A stretch of 64,000 bases of DNA from Modicisalibacter tunisiensis (GTDB lineage: Bacteria; Pseudomonadota; Gammaproteobacteria; Pseudomonadales; Halomonadaceae). The stretch spans positions 1,360,610 to 1,424,609 of the forward strand of contig NZ_JAGXFD010000001.1 in the NCBI RefSeq assembly GCF_020148005.1. Direction: 5' to 3'. The notes below the pieces were generated by a model that searched no databases, was not told the origin of the DNA, and worked only from the letters and a program-made list of their open reading frames with translations. Of this stretch, positions 1 to 8,522 are shown one piece after another (the first letter of the stretch is position 1; each line of letters starts with the position of its first letter). The position numbers and the translations under genes were made by a program.

Positions 1-218
1 CACCGATGCTGTTCCTGCTGGTCATGACCCTGTGGGCCATGGGGCAGCAGGTGATCTTCACCTGGTCCGGCTTCGGGGACGCTCCGCGCAACCTGCTGCT
101 GTTCAGCTTCGGCAGCCTGATCCTGGTCTTCACGCTGTGGATCCTGCTGGAGGCGTCGCGCAGCTTCCGTCAGGGGGCCGGCGAACGTCTGGATGCGTTG
201 AGCGATGAGTCGCGCTGA
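1..218 (+). CDS. cstA: C-terminal end of a CstA-like carbon starvation transporter (partial)
   Basis: The reading frame is open to the left edge, so this is the tail of a longer gene. The visible ~71 residues contain two hydrophobic segments (around LFLLVMTLWAMGQQ and LLLFSFGSLILVFTLWILL) and a short polar tail, as at the end of a polytopic permease. The CstA assignment rests mainly on the neighbours: a CC-ending small protein overlaps the 3' end by 14 bp and an ArsA-type ATPase follows, a set I associate with CstA (peptide/pyruvate transporter) genes in actinobacteria and halomonads. The overlap implies translational coupling. The family call would need the missing upstream part. Confidence 0.6.
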   Translation, partial: PMLFLLVMTLWAMGQQVIFTWSGFGDAPRNLLLFSFGSLILVFTLWILLEASRSFRQGAGERLDALSDESR

Positions 219-501
219 TCGTGACGGCGACGCGCCCGCCGGCTGGCGGGCGCGGATCGGCCGGGTCATCCAGGGCTACGATGCGGTGCTGAGCCTGCCG
301 CATCGTCAGGAGATCGCGCGCGAGCTGCAGGACGAGGAGGACCTGTTCATGTTGCTGTGCTTCTGCGACATGATGGGCATTCCCAACCCCGTCAGCGACA
401 TGACGCTCGAGCTCTACCCCTACATGCTCGAGCGGTTCCACGAGTGGCACCGGCGCCAGGGCATCCCGCGCTCGCCGCTGGACAGCTTCCGCTGCTGCTA
501 G
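205..501 (+). CDS. Small cory-CC-star type protein ending in Cys-Cys
   Basis: A 98-residue soluble protein with no signal peptide or membrane segment. The C-terminus is SFRCC followed directly by the stop, so Cys97 and Cys98 are the last two residues, and an internal LCFCDMM motif gives Cys52 and Cys54. This matches the small 'CC-star' proteins encoded beside CstA transporters. Function is unknown to me; a terminal vicinal dithiol could bind a metal or form a disulfide. The ATG lies inside the end of the upstream transporter gene (14-bp overlap) and the ArsA-like ATPase starts 28 bp downstream, so the three form one operon. Confidence 0.75.
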   Translation: MSRADRDGDAPAGWRARIGRVIQGYDAVLSLPHRQEIARELQDEEDLFMLLCFCDMMGIPNPVSDMTLELYPYMLERFHEWHRRQGIPRSPLDSFRCC

Positions 502-529
502 CCATTCGCCACCCGACGAGGAGTCCGAC

Positions 530-1471
530 ATGGCCAGAAGCCTGTTCTTCGGCGGCAAGGGCGGCGTCGGCAAGACCAGCTGCGCCACCGCCTATGCGCT
601 GAACTGCGCGGCCGCGGGGCAGAAGACCCTGCTGGTGTCCACCGACCCCGCCCACAACCTGGCCGATCTGTTCGGCCGGGCGCCGGGGGCCACCCCGACC
701 CGCATGCGCCCCGACCTCGACGTGGTCGAGCTCGATCCCGACCGCGAGACACAGCGCTATCTCGATCAGGTCAAGGACACGATCCGGCCGCTGGTCAGCG
801 GCGAGCGCAGCACCACGGTGTTCCGTCAGCTGGATCTGGCGCGTCACGCGCCGGGCACCGAGGAGGCGGCACTGTTCGACGCCCTGGTGGGGCTGTTGCT
901 CGAGACCGGCCGGGACTACGACCGGCTGATCTTCGATACCGCCCCCGGGGGGCACACCGTGCGCCTGCTGGCGCTGCCCGAGATCATGGGCGCCTGGGTC
1001 GACGGCCTGATGCAGCGCCGGCGCAAGGTGCGCAGCGACTACAAGGCGTGGCTGGGTGATGGCGAGGTGGTCGACGACCCGATCCAGGAGGCCTTGATGC
1101 GCCGTCGCGGCCGTCTGGCCGCGGCCCGCGAGCACCTGACCTGCGGCGCGCATTCGGCGGTGGTGCTGGTCGCCAACCCCGAGCGCCTGCCGACCCTGGA
1201 GACGGCGCGCACCCGCGAGCTGCTCGAGGCCCATGGCCTGCACGTCGGCGCGCTGGTGGTCAACAAGTGCCTGCCGGAAGACGTCGACAGCACCTGGCTG
1301 ACCAACTGGCGCGACGAACAGCGGCCGTGGCGCGAGCAGCTCGCCGCCACCTTCGCCGACCGGCCGGTGCTCGAGATCAGCCATCAGCCGCATGCGCCGG
1401 CGTCCTGTGACGACCTGCAACCGCTGAGCGATGCCCTGCGGGGGCTCGACCCCTGGCAGGCCCACGACTGA
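530..1471 (+). CDS. ArsA/Get3-family ATPase
   Basis: A 313-residue single-domain ATPase. The N-terminus carries the deviant P-loop GGKGGVGKTS at residues 8-17, with the extra lysine typical of the ArsA/Get3/MinD class, followed by STDPAHNLADLFG (switch I) and FDTAPGGHTVRLL (switch II), the signature order of ArsA. It has one ATPase half, unlike the tandem E. coli plasmid ArsA. No arsenical transporter gene is adjacent. It sits third after the CstA-like transporter and the CC-tail protein, so a role in assembling or powering that transporter is an inference from context. GGAG upstream of the ATG supports the start. Confidence 0.85.
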   Translation: MARSLFFGGKGGVGKTSCATAYALNCAAAGQKTLLVSTDPAHNLADLFGRAPGATPTRMRPDLDVVELDPDRETQRYLDQVKDTIRPLVSGERSTTVFRQLDLARHAPGTEEAALFDALVGLLLETGRDYDRLIFDTAPGGHTVRLLALPEIMGAWVDGLMQRRRKVRSDYKAWLGDGEVVDDPIQEALMRRRGRLAAAREHLTCGAHSAVVLVANPERLPTLETARTRELLEAHGLHVGALVVNKCLPEDVDSTWLTNWRDEQRPWREQLAATFADRPVLEISHQPHAPASCDDLQPLSDALRGLDPWQAHD

Positions 1472-1490
1472 GCGAGTGCCCGCGTCCGTG

Positions 1491-1530
1491 AAACAGCGAG
1501 GCCCCGCCATCCGGCGGGGCCTCGCTGTTT
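1491..1530. terminator. Perfect 18-bp bidirectional terminator
   Basis: An uninterrupted 18-bp stem with a 4-nt ATCC loop; arms are 1491-1508 and 1513-1530. The left arm begins AAACAGCGAGG, so a T-run flanks the stem on both strands. It lies between the ArsA-type ATPase (+) and the aldehyde dehydrogenase (-), whose 3' ends converge here, and should terminate both. Confidence 0.9.
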
Positions 1531-1569
1531 TCGGGGCAGGGCGCCGTCATGGCGCGGTATGGCCTTCGT

Positions 1570-2952
1570 TCAGGCGTCGGCCACGTACACCGTGCGCACG
1601 TTGAGGAACTCGCCGAAGCCGTACTCGCTCTGCTCGCGACCGTAGCCGCTGCGCTTGACGCCGCCGAAGGGCAGCTCGTCGAAGGGCGTGGTGGGGCGGT
1701 TGACGAAGCTCATGCCCACGTCGAGGCGACGGGCCACCGCCTCGGCGCGCTCGAGGTCCTGGCCGACCACGGTGCCGCCCAGGCCATAGGGGCTGTGGTT
1801 GGCCAGTTCGATGGCGTGCTCGACGTTGTCGGCGGTGATCACCGCGGCGACCGGGCCGAACAGCTCCTCGTCGAAGGCCGGGTTGCCCGGGGCGACGTTG
1901 GTCAGCACGGTGGGCGCGTACCAGGCGCCGGGGCGCTCGAGAACCTGGCCGCCTGTCTCGATCTGGGCGCCGTGCTGCACCGCGCGCTTGACCTGATCGT
2001 GGAGGTCGTCGCGCAGGTCCTTGCGCGACATCGGGCCGATGTCGGTGTCCTCGTCGAGCGGGTTGCCGATGCGCAGCTTCTGGACCTGGTCGACGAGGCG
2101 CTCGGTGAAGCGCTCGACCATCGACTCGACCACGATCAGGCGCTTGGAGGCCGCGCAGCTCTGGCCGGTGTTGTCGAAGCGCCCGTTGATGGCAATCTCC
2201 ACGGCCTTGTCGACATCGGCGTCGTCGAGCACGATCAGCGGGTCGATGCCGCCGAGCTCGAGCACGCTGGGCTTGATCAGCTCACCAGCCTGCCTGGCCA
2301 CGGCGCGGCCGGCTTCCTCGCTGCCGGTCAGCGTGACCCCGCAGACGATCGGGTCGCGCAGGATGCCCTCGATCGCGCTGGAGGAGACCGGCAGCCAGGT
2401 GAAGGTGCCTTCCTCGAAGCCGGCATCGTGGAACAGCTGGGTGATCAGCTTGGCGCTGCCGGGGACGTTGGAGGCGTGCTTGAGCAGGCAGGCGTTGCCG
2501 CCGGCGAGGTTGGGCGCGGCGAAGCGCACCACCTGATAGAGCGGGTAGTTCCAGGGCATGATGCCGAGCACCGCGCCCATCGGGTCGCGGACCACCTCGG
2601 CCTTTTGCGCGCCGGGCACCTGCTTGGGCTTGGGGGCCATGAATTCCTCGGCATGATCGGCGTAGAAGCGCACGATCGCCGCCGAGATTTTCGTCTCGGC
2701 GATCACGCCGGAGAACTTCTTGCCCATCTCCCGGCAGATCACCTCGCCGATGTCGGCCTGGCGCTGCTCGATCAGGTCGGCGACGGCATGGAGCTTCCTG
2801 GCGCGCTCGGCGACCGTCAGCCGGCGCAGTTCGTCGTAGCCGCGGCGCGTGGCGTCCAGCTTGTCGCGGACGCCCTGTTCGTCGAGCATCTCGTGCTGCC
2901 CGATGACCTCATCGGTGGCCGGGTTGACGGCGGTGAGGGTATTGCGGCTCAT
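1570..2952 (-). CDS. NAD(P)-dependent succinate-semialdehyde/aldehyde dehydrogenase (Sad/YneI type)
   Basis: A 460-residue aldehyde dehydrogenase that oxidises an aldehyde to its acid in the cytosol. It starts with the family's NPATDEVIGQ segment, carries LELGG with the general-base glutamate near residue 231 and QSCAASK with the catalytic cysteine near residue 265. Length and the IMPWNYPLYQV segment fit E. coli Sad (462 aa) better than GabD, so succinate semialdehyde is the likely substrate. The frame is open upstream to 3111, but AAGGAG 6-7 nt before the ATG at 2952 decides the start. It is monocistronic, converging on the ArsA operon. Confidence 0.85.
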   Translation of the reverse strand: MSRNTLTAVNPATDEVIGQHEMLDEQGVRDKLDATRRGYDELRRLTVAERARKLHAVADLIEQRQADIGEVICREMGKKFSGVIAETKISAAIVRFYADHAEEFMAPKPKQVPGAQKAEVVRDPMGAVLGIMPWNYPLYQVVRFAAPNLAGGNACLLKHASNVPGSAKLITQLFHDAGFEEGTFTWLPVSSSAIEGILRDPIVCGVTLTGSEEAGRAVARQAGELIKPSVLELGGIDPLIVLDDADVDKAVEIAINGRFDNTGQSCAASKRLIVVESMVERFTERLVDQVQKLRIGNPLDEDTDIGPMSRKDLRDDLHDQVKRAVQHGAQIETGGQVLERPGAWYAPTVLTNVAPGNPAFDEELFGPVAAVITADNVEHAIELANHSPYGLGGTVVGQDLERAEAVARRLDVGMSFVNRPTTPFDELPFGGVKRSGYGREQSEYGFGEFLNVRTVYVADA

Positions 2953-3122
2953 CACGTTCTCCTTGGTGACGTGCGTGAATGCATCCTTTCTCGCGTCCTC
3001 AGTGTAGACAGTGGCGACGGGCCCGATAGCCTTCAAGGGCGTGGCAGGCGGGAGCGGTTTCGGGCAAAGTCCGTACACGGGCCCGGCGATCCGGGCGAGG
3101 CGACGTATCACAGGGAGGCGTG

Positions 3123-4208
3123 ATGACGAGACGATTCGGCGGGCGGCGGTTGGGCGACCTTCTGCTGGGCCTCGGATTGCTGGTGCTGAGCGGGCTGGTG
3201 AGCGGTGGCGCGCTGGCGGCGACGGGCGGTGATGACTGCGATCGGCTGGTGCGCCCCGGGGAAAGCCTGCAGGACGCGATCGACGGGCTGCCCGACAACG
3301 GTGCGCCGCAGACCGTGTGCCTGGCGGCGGGGGACTTCCGCCTGTCGGACATGGTCACGCTCGAGCGCGACCATGTGACCCTGCGCGGCCAGGGCGCACA
3401 GGCCACCCGGCTGGGCCTGGCGGAGGGCGTGGTCAGCCCGGTGCTGGTGCTCGGCGAGGCGCGTCGCCAGGTGCCGGGCAAGCCGATCCACGACGTCACG
3501 GTCAGCGACCTGGCGATTCGCGGCAGCGGTGCCGGCGGTCCGGAGTTCCGCGAGGATCTGTCCTATCTCAGCAACAGTGCGCTGATCGTGCGGCGCGGCG
3601 ATGGCGTGACCCTGCGTCGGCTGGACATCCGCGACTGCCGCAGCGCCTGCCTGCTGACCGAGTACCACAGCCGTGACGTGACCATCGAGGACAATCACCT
3701 GGCCGGGGCCCAGTGGGACGGCCTGTCGCTCAATCGGGCGGGGGCCACGCGGGTCGTCGGCAACACCATCGAGCACAACGTCGCCGCGGGCATTACCGTC
3801 GAATACCTGCGCGATGGCGAGGTCATCGACAACCGGCTCCTCGACAACGGTTCCCACGGGATCTACCTGGCGGATGCCGAACACAATGTGTTCCGTGACA
3901 ACCTGTTCCGCGGCAATCGCCAGGCCGGGGTGTTCCTGACCTGCTCGATTCGTCACCGCAACCCGGTGGAGTGCTGGGAGGACAGCTTCAGCCGCGACAA
4001 CGTCTTCCGCAACAACCGCTTCGTCGACAACGGCCACGGCTTCCAGGTCTCGCTGGACGATGCCGCCAACTGCCGCGGCTTCGACACCCCGCCCAATCTC
4101 TCGCAGGGCGATACCTTCCACAACAGCCCCAACGACGAGCCGTCGTGGGAGCGCTATGGGCACTGCATTCGCTACGATGGCAGCCGGGAGGCCGCGCCGG
4201 ATGGGTGA
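3123..4208 (+). CDS. Secreted right-handed parallel beta-helix repeat protein
   Basis: About 361 residues with an N-terminal signal peptide (RRFGGRR, then a leucine-rich core, cleavage probably after GGALA). From about residue 130 the protein is built of short N/D/G-rich repeats such as NTIEHNVAAGITVEY, NRLLDNGSHGIYL and NLFRGNRQAGVFL, the pattern of parallel beta-helix (pectate-lyase-like, NosD/CASH) folds. C-terminal cysteines could form disulfides. Such proteins are periplasmic or extracellular carbohydrate-active or structural proteins; the substrate cannot be told. A GTG lies one codon before the ATG; GGGAGG at 3113-3118 favours the ATG at 3123. Divergent from the dehydrogenase. Confidence 0.75.
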   Translation: MTRRFGGRRLGDLLLGLGLLVLSGLVSGGALAATGGDDCDRLVRPGESLQDAIDGLPDNGAPQTVCLAAGDFRLSDMVTLERDHVTLRGQGAQATRLGLAEGVVSPVLVLGEARRQVPGKPIHDVTVSDLAIRGSGAGGPEFREDLSYLSNSALIVRRGDGVTLRRLDIRDCRSACLLTEYHSRDVTIEDNHLAGAQWDGLSLNRAGATRVVGNTIEHNVAAGITVEYLRDGEVIDNRLLDNGSHGIYLADAEHNVFRDNLFRGNRQAGVFLTCSIRHRNPVECWEDSFSRDNVFRNNRFVDNGHGFQVSLDDAANCRGFDTPPNLSQGDTFHNSPNDEPSWERYGHCIRYDGSREAAPDG

Positions 4209-4226
4209 GGGAGGCCCTCGGACGCG

Positions 4227-4583
4227 TCAGGAGCGCCGCGGCGGGCGCGCCGTCAGGCGCCGGGAGTTGGCCATGGTGCGTCGGTGCAGCGGGTGCAGGA
4301 TCCGCTGGCTGGATTCCCACCAGCAGGGCAGGCGGCCAGTGCAGGCATCCACCCAGGTCTCGTGCCAGACGGCGGCCAGCTCGACCCCGGCCTCCCACTT
4401 CTCGGTCACCATGCGCTGGTTCTCGTCCAGCAACGGCAGGCTGGTCGGTGGCTGGGTCAGCCACAGCTGCTGGCGCAGGGCGATCGTGGCCAGGGCGCTG
4501 GCCCAGGTTTCGGCGGCCATGACACCCGCTCGCCAGGGAGCAAGCGAGGGCGCGCGGTCGATCGGGAACAGGGGGGCTGGCAT
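4227..4583 (-). CDS. Hypothetical small helical protein
   Basis: About 118 residues; not recognised. The middle part (MAAETWASALATIALRQQLW to LAAVWHETW) is Ala/Trp/Gln-rich and looks helical, with a basic tail ending RPPRRS. This composition is vaguely phasin-like but I would not assign it. The start is uncertain: ATG at 4583 or the internal ATG at 4520, neither with a strong ribosome site. It converges on the beta-helix gene with an 18-bp gap and is divergent from the DUF4235 gene. Confidence 0.5.
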   Translation of the reverse strand: MPAPLFPIDRAPSLAPWRAGVMAAETWASALATIALRQQLWLTQPPTSLPLLDENQRMVTEKWEAGVELAAVWHETWVDACTGRLPCWWESSQRILHPLHRRTMANSRRLTARPPRRS

Positions 4584-4739
4584 GAACGAGTACCTGGTTG
4601 GCGGGTGGCCTTTATGGCCGATGATACCGCAATGGCCGGCTGCTGGCTGGGGGCATCGCGCAGACTCGGCTAGGCTGGAGGCGGAAACGGCCGCTGCAGT
4701 GCGCGGTCGTCGCCCACTGTCACGGAAGGAGTGAGCGTC

Positions 4740-5066
4740 ATGAGAGAGAGCACCCTGTGGTCGCTGATCAGCGCGGGAACGGCGATCGCCGCCGGTATCG
4801 CGGTACGCAACGGGACCCGCAAGGTCTACGAACGGAAGGTCGGCAAGGCGCCGCTCGACCCCTACGAGCGCGACGTGCGCTGGCGTGACGCCCTGGTGTG
4901 GGGAGCCGCATCCGGCATCCTGGTGGGGGTGGCGCGGGTGGCGGGGCGTCGGCTGGGCAGCGAGGCGCTGCATCGGGCGCAGCGTCGCCGGCGCTCGCGG
5001 TCGCTGCCGCGACGCCCGCTGGACGGCACGGCGGGGCCCCTCGGTGGCCGGGGCGGTCGGGACTGA
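4740..5066 (+). CDS. DUF4235-like membrane protein
   Basis: 108 residues. A hydrophobic segment near the N-terminus (LWSLISAGTAIAAGIAVRNG), a central KAPLDPYERDVRWRDALVWG motif, a second hydrophobic stretch (ALVWGAASGILVGVARVAG) and a very basic tail. This is the layout of DUF4235 small membrane proteins of unknown function. GGAAGGAG at 4723-4730 sits 9 nt from the ATG at 4740 and directly abuts the earlier GTG at 4731, so 4740 is preferred. It runs tail-to-tail with the LysR gene. Confidence 0.65.
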   Translation: MRESTLWSLISAGTAIAAGIAVRNGTRKVYERKVGKAPLDPYERDVRWRDALVWGAASGILVGVARVAGRRLGSEALHRAQRRRRSRSLPRRPLDGTAGPLGGRGGRD

Positions 5067-5083
5067 CGGTCGATCGGGCCGGC

Positions 5084-5974
5084 TCATGGGGCGAACAGCG
5101 CCACCAGCCAGTCGATGAAGACCCGCAGCCGCGGCGTCAGGTGGCGATGGTGGGGGTAGAGGATGGTCATCGGCAGGGGCGGCAGGCGATGGTCGGGCAG
5201 CAGTTCCACCAGGGTGCCTGCCGCGAGCTGGCGCGAGACGTGGTAACGCGGCACCTGGATGATTCCGTAGCCCGCTTCGCAGGCCGCCACATAGGCCTCG
5301 CCGTGGTTGACCGCCAGGTCGGCCGGCAGGTCCAGGGGCTGTTCGCGTCCCGCCACCGGAAAGGCCAGCGGGTCCGGCCGCCCGGTGGTGGGGGACTGGT
5401 AGGCGACGCAGCGATGCCCCGCCAGCTGCTCCAGCGAGGTGGGGCGGCCGTGACGGGCCACGTAGGCGGCACTGGCGCAGGTCACCTGCTCCAGGGGCGG
5501 CAGGGGGCGGGCCACCAGCGTCGAATCCTTGAGCTCACCGATGCGCACCACGCAGTCCACTCCCTCGGCCACCAGGTCGACCCGCCGGTCGCCGCTGCCG
5601 ACCTCGAGCTGGATCTCCGGGTAGCGGGCGTGGAAGTCGGGCAGCGCGGGCAGCACCACCAGCCGGCTCAGCGAGGCCGGCAGGTCGATGCGCAGCCGCC
5701 CCCGCGGGCGATGCGCCGCCTGGGCGAGGGCTCCCTCGGCCTCCTCGATCTGGAGCAGGATCTCGCGGCAGTGGCGATAGTAGGAGTCCCCGTCCAGGGT
5801 CGGGCTCACCTGACGCGTGGTACGCTGCAGCAGACGCACCCCGAGATGGCTCTCGAGCCGCTTGATCAGCATGCTGGCCGAGGCGCGGGACATGTCGAGC
5901 TGCTCCGCCGCCCGGGTGAAGCTGCCCAGCTCCACGACCCGGGTGAACAGCTGCATCGCCTGAAGTCGGTCCAT
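5084..5974 (-). CDS. LysR-family transcriptional regulator
   Basis: 296 residues. N-terminal winged HTH (MDRLQAMQLFTRVVELGSF, then TRAAEQLDMSRASASMLIKRLE) and a C-terminal effector-binding domain. The AQAAHRPRGRLRIDLPASLS linker is typical of the CrgA/DmlR branch of LysR regulators. The frame extends to 6001, but GAGGG upstream favours the ATG at 5974. It is divergent from the benE-like transporter and the intervening palindrome is a likely autoregulatory operator, so benE is the probable target. The effector is unknown. Confidence 0.88.
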   Translation of the reverse strand: MDRLQAMQLFTRVVELGSFTRAAEQLDMSRASASMLIKRLESHLGVRLLQRTTRQVSPTLDGDSYYRHCREILLQIEEAEGALAQAAHRPRGRLRIDLPASLSRLVVLPALPDFHARYPEIQLEVGSGDRRVDLVAEGVDCVVRIGELKDSTLVARPLPPLEQVTCASAAYVARHGRPTSLEQLAGHRCVAYQSPTTGRPDPLAFPVAGREQPLDLPADLAVNHGEAYVAACEAGYGIIQVPRYHVSRQLAAGTLVELLPDHRLPPLPMTILYPHHRHLTPRLRVFIDWLVALFAP

Positions 5975-5999
5975 GACCGGGATCGCCCTCGCTGCATTC

Positions 6000-6028
6000 A
6001 ATATTGTTCATTGAGGCTGAACAGTATT
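6000..6028. promoter_or_regulatory. Inverted repeat in the lysR-benE intergenic region
   Basis: AATATTGTTCA (6000-6010) and TGAACAGTATT (6018-6028) form 11-bp arms with one mismatch around a 7-bp spacer. AT-rich interrupted dyads between a LysR gene and its divergent target are the usual operator form. The position, 26 bp upstream of the lysR ATG and 110 bp upstream of benE, fits control of both. Confidence 0.6.
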
Positions 6029-6137
6029 GTCACGCCAGGGGTATTTATCAACGACAGTGCGCCCAATAGGCTGAGGTCGAACCGCATGGGACCCTCGTGG
6101 CCGGCAGGCCGGACTCCCCGATACCTCGGAGCGCGCG

Positions 6138-7349
6138 ATGTTGCACAAGGACCTTTCCCTGTCGGCCCTGACGGCCGGCTTCCTGGCGGTGCTGGTCTCC
6201 TATTCCGGCCCGCTGATCATCTTCTTCCAGGCCGCCCAGAGCGCCGACATCTCGCCGGCGATGATGACCTCCTGGGTCTGGGCGATCTCGATCGGCGCGG
6301 CGATCTCGGGCATCGGGCTGAGCCTGTGGCTCAAGGTTCCGGTGGTCACCGCCTGGTCGGCGCCGGGTACCGCGCTGCTGGTCACGCTGTTTCCCGGGAT
6401 CTCCCTCAACGAGGCGGTCGGCGCCTATCTCACCGCCGCCGTGCTCCTGCTGCTGATCGGGCTCAGCGGCGGCTTCGACCGGCTGCTGCGGCTCATCCCC
6501 CGCGGCCTCGCCGGGGCGATGATGGCCGGGATCCTGTTCCGCTTCGGGGTCGGCATCTTCGACGCGGTGGCGTCGGCGCCGGCCCTGGCGCTGGGCATGG
6601 TCGCTGCCTACCTGGTGCTCAAGCGCCTGTGCCCGCGTTATTCCCTGGTGCTGCTGCTGGGGGTCGGCATTGCCCTGTCGGCCGCCCTGGAGGGCGCCAG
6701 CCTGGACGGCGTGAGCCTGTCGCTGGCCTCGCCCACGCTGATCGTTCCGGCGTGGTCCTGGCATGCCACCCTGAGCCTGGCGCTGCCGCTGGTGCTGGTC
6801 AGTCTCACCGGCCAGTTCCTGCCGGGCATGACCATCATGCGCAACGCCGGCTACACTACGCCGGCGCGTCCGATCATCACGGTCACCGGGCTGACCTCGC
6901 TGGCCACCGCCTGCTTCGGAGGCATCACCACCGTGATCGCGGCGATCACCGCGGCGCTGTGCACCAGCCCGGAGGCCCATGACGACCACGACAAGCGCTA
7001 TGTGGCCGGGGTCGCCAACGGCGTCTTCTACCTGATCGGCGGGACCCTGGCGGGCACCATCGTGGCGCTGTTCACCGCGCTGCCCGGCACCTTCATCGCC
7101 GTGCTGGCGGGGCTGGCCCTGGTGGGCGCCATCGGCAGCAATCTCGAGACGGCGGTCACCGCCGGCGACCATCGCGAGGCCTCGCTGCTCACCTTCCTGG
7201 CCACCGCCTCGGGGATGTCCTTCCTGGGGTTGAGCTCGGCCTTCTGGGGCGTGGTGATCGGCGGCGCCGCCTATCTGGTGCTGCACAAGTCCTGGCGGGC
7301 CCCGGCTCGCCAGCCCCTGCCCCGGGCCGAGCGCTCGACAGGCTCATGA
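6138..7349 (+). CDS. benE: BenE-family benzoate/H+ symporter-like transporter
   Basis: 403 residues with about 12 hydrophobic segments and the BenE landmarks VTAWSAPGTALL, GQFLPGMTIMRNAGY and FGGITTVIAAITAALC. The family members studied import benzoate with protons, but no benABCD catabolic genes lie here, so the real substrate may be another aromatic or small acid. It is divergent from a LysR regulator with a palindrome between them. The ATG at 6138 has a GGAGCGCGCG-type upstream region. Confidence 0.85.
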   Translation: MLHKDLSLSALTAGFLAVLVSYSGPLIIFFQAAQSADISPAMMTSWVWAISIGAAISGIGLSLWLKVPVVTAWSAPGTALLVTLFPGISLNEAVGAYLTAAVLLLLIGLSGGFDRLLRLIPRGLAGAMMAGILFRFGVGIFDAVASAPALALGMVAAYLVLKRLCPRYSLVLLLGVGIALSAALEGASLDGVSLSLASPTLIVPAWSWHATLSLALPLVLVSLTGQFLPGMTIMRNAGYTTPARPIITVTGLTSLATACFGGITTVIAAITAALCTSPEAHDDHDKRYVAGVANGVFYLIGGTLAGTIVALFTALPGTFIAVLAGLALVGAIGSNLETAVTAGDHREASLLTFLATASGMSFLGLSSAFWGVVIGGAAYLVLHKSWRAPARQPLPRAERSTGS

Positions 7350-7359
7350 TTTACGCTGA

Positions 7360-8157
<798 letters not shown>

Positions 8158-8180
8158 GGCAGTGCCGGGCTTGCGCGCGA

Positions 8181-8209
8181 GCGTCTCCCGCTGGGCGGGA
8201 GGCGCTTTA
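8181..8209 (+). terminator. Rho-independent terminator after the YdfG-like gene
   Basis: Arms 8181-8191 and 8195-8205 (GCGTCTCCCGC / GCGGGAGGCGC, one G-U type pair) with a TGG loop, followed by a short TTT run. It separates the SDR gene from the promoter of the small ORF. Confidence 0.6.
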
Positions 8210-8236
8210 GACTAAAGTCTAAATCTTTGGCATACT
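8206..8236 (+). promoter_or_regulatory. Palindromic operator overlapping a promoter for the 47-aa ORF
   Basis: TTTAGACT-AA-AGTCTAAA (8206-8223) is a perfect 8-bp-arm palindrome. TAGACT (8208-8213) and CATACT (8231-8236), 17 bp apart, can serve as weak -35 and -10 hexamers, so a repressor bound to the palindrome would cover the -35. The small ORF begins about 32 bp beyond the -10. Confidence 0.5.
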
Positions 8237-8267
8237 GTCGGCATACATCACCGACAGAGGCTCCTGC

Positions 8268-8411
8268 ATGACCGCCCAGACCGCCACCGCTTCCCGTCCG
8301 TCCCTGGCCCGCCGCTTCGGGCGCTCGGCCTATCGCCTGCTCGAGCGCCTGACCGAGAGCGCCTATGAAGGCTACCGCCGCCAGCTGATGGGCCTCTACG
8401 GCATCGACTGA
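8268..8411 (+). CDS. Small 47-residue basic protein
   Basis: An ORF of 48 codons beginning MTAQTATASRPSLARRFG and ending RQLMGLYGID. It is rich in Arg, Tyr and Leu and predicted to be a short amphipathic helix (RRFGRSAYRLLERLTESAYE). The layout, a basic helix after a flexible Ser/Thr/Ala leader, is loosely like DUF1127 proteins but I do not see that family's full motif. It has its own palindromic promoter and a terminator just upstream, which supports it being a real, separately regulated gene. AGAGGCTCCTGC precedes the ATG. Function unknown. Confidence 0.55.
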   Translation: MTAQTATASRPSLARRFGRSAYRLLERLTESAYEGYRRQLMGLYGID

Positions 8412-8522
8412 TGCCGGTGCGTCGCGCCGCTACGGCGGCGCCTGCCTTTCCCCTTCCTGCCTTCTCGCTTTCTTCCTTTTCAGGGCTTTTCCCGACCTGA
8501 CTCGACACCTTCGTGTCGTTGG

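Noticed and set aside
1549..3123. 524-codon plus-strand ORF over the aldehyde dehydrogenase
   Set aside because: Shadow of the true minus-strand gene, which has all catalytic motifs.
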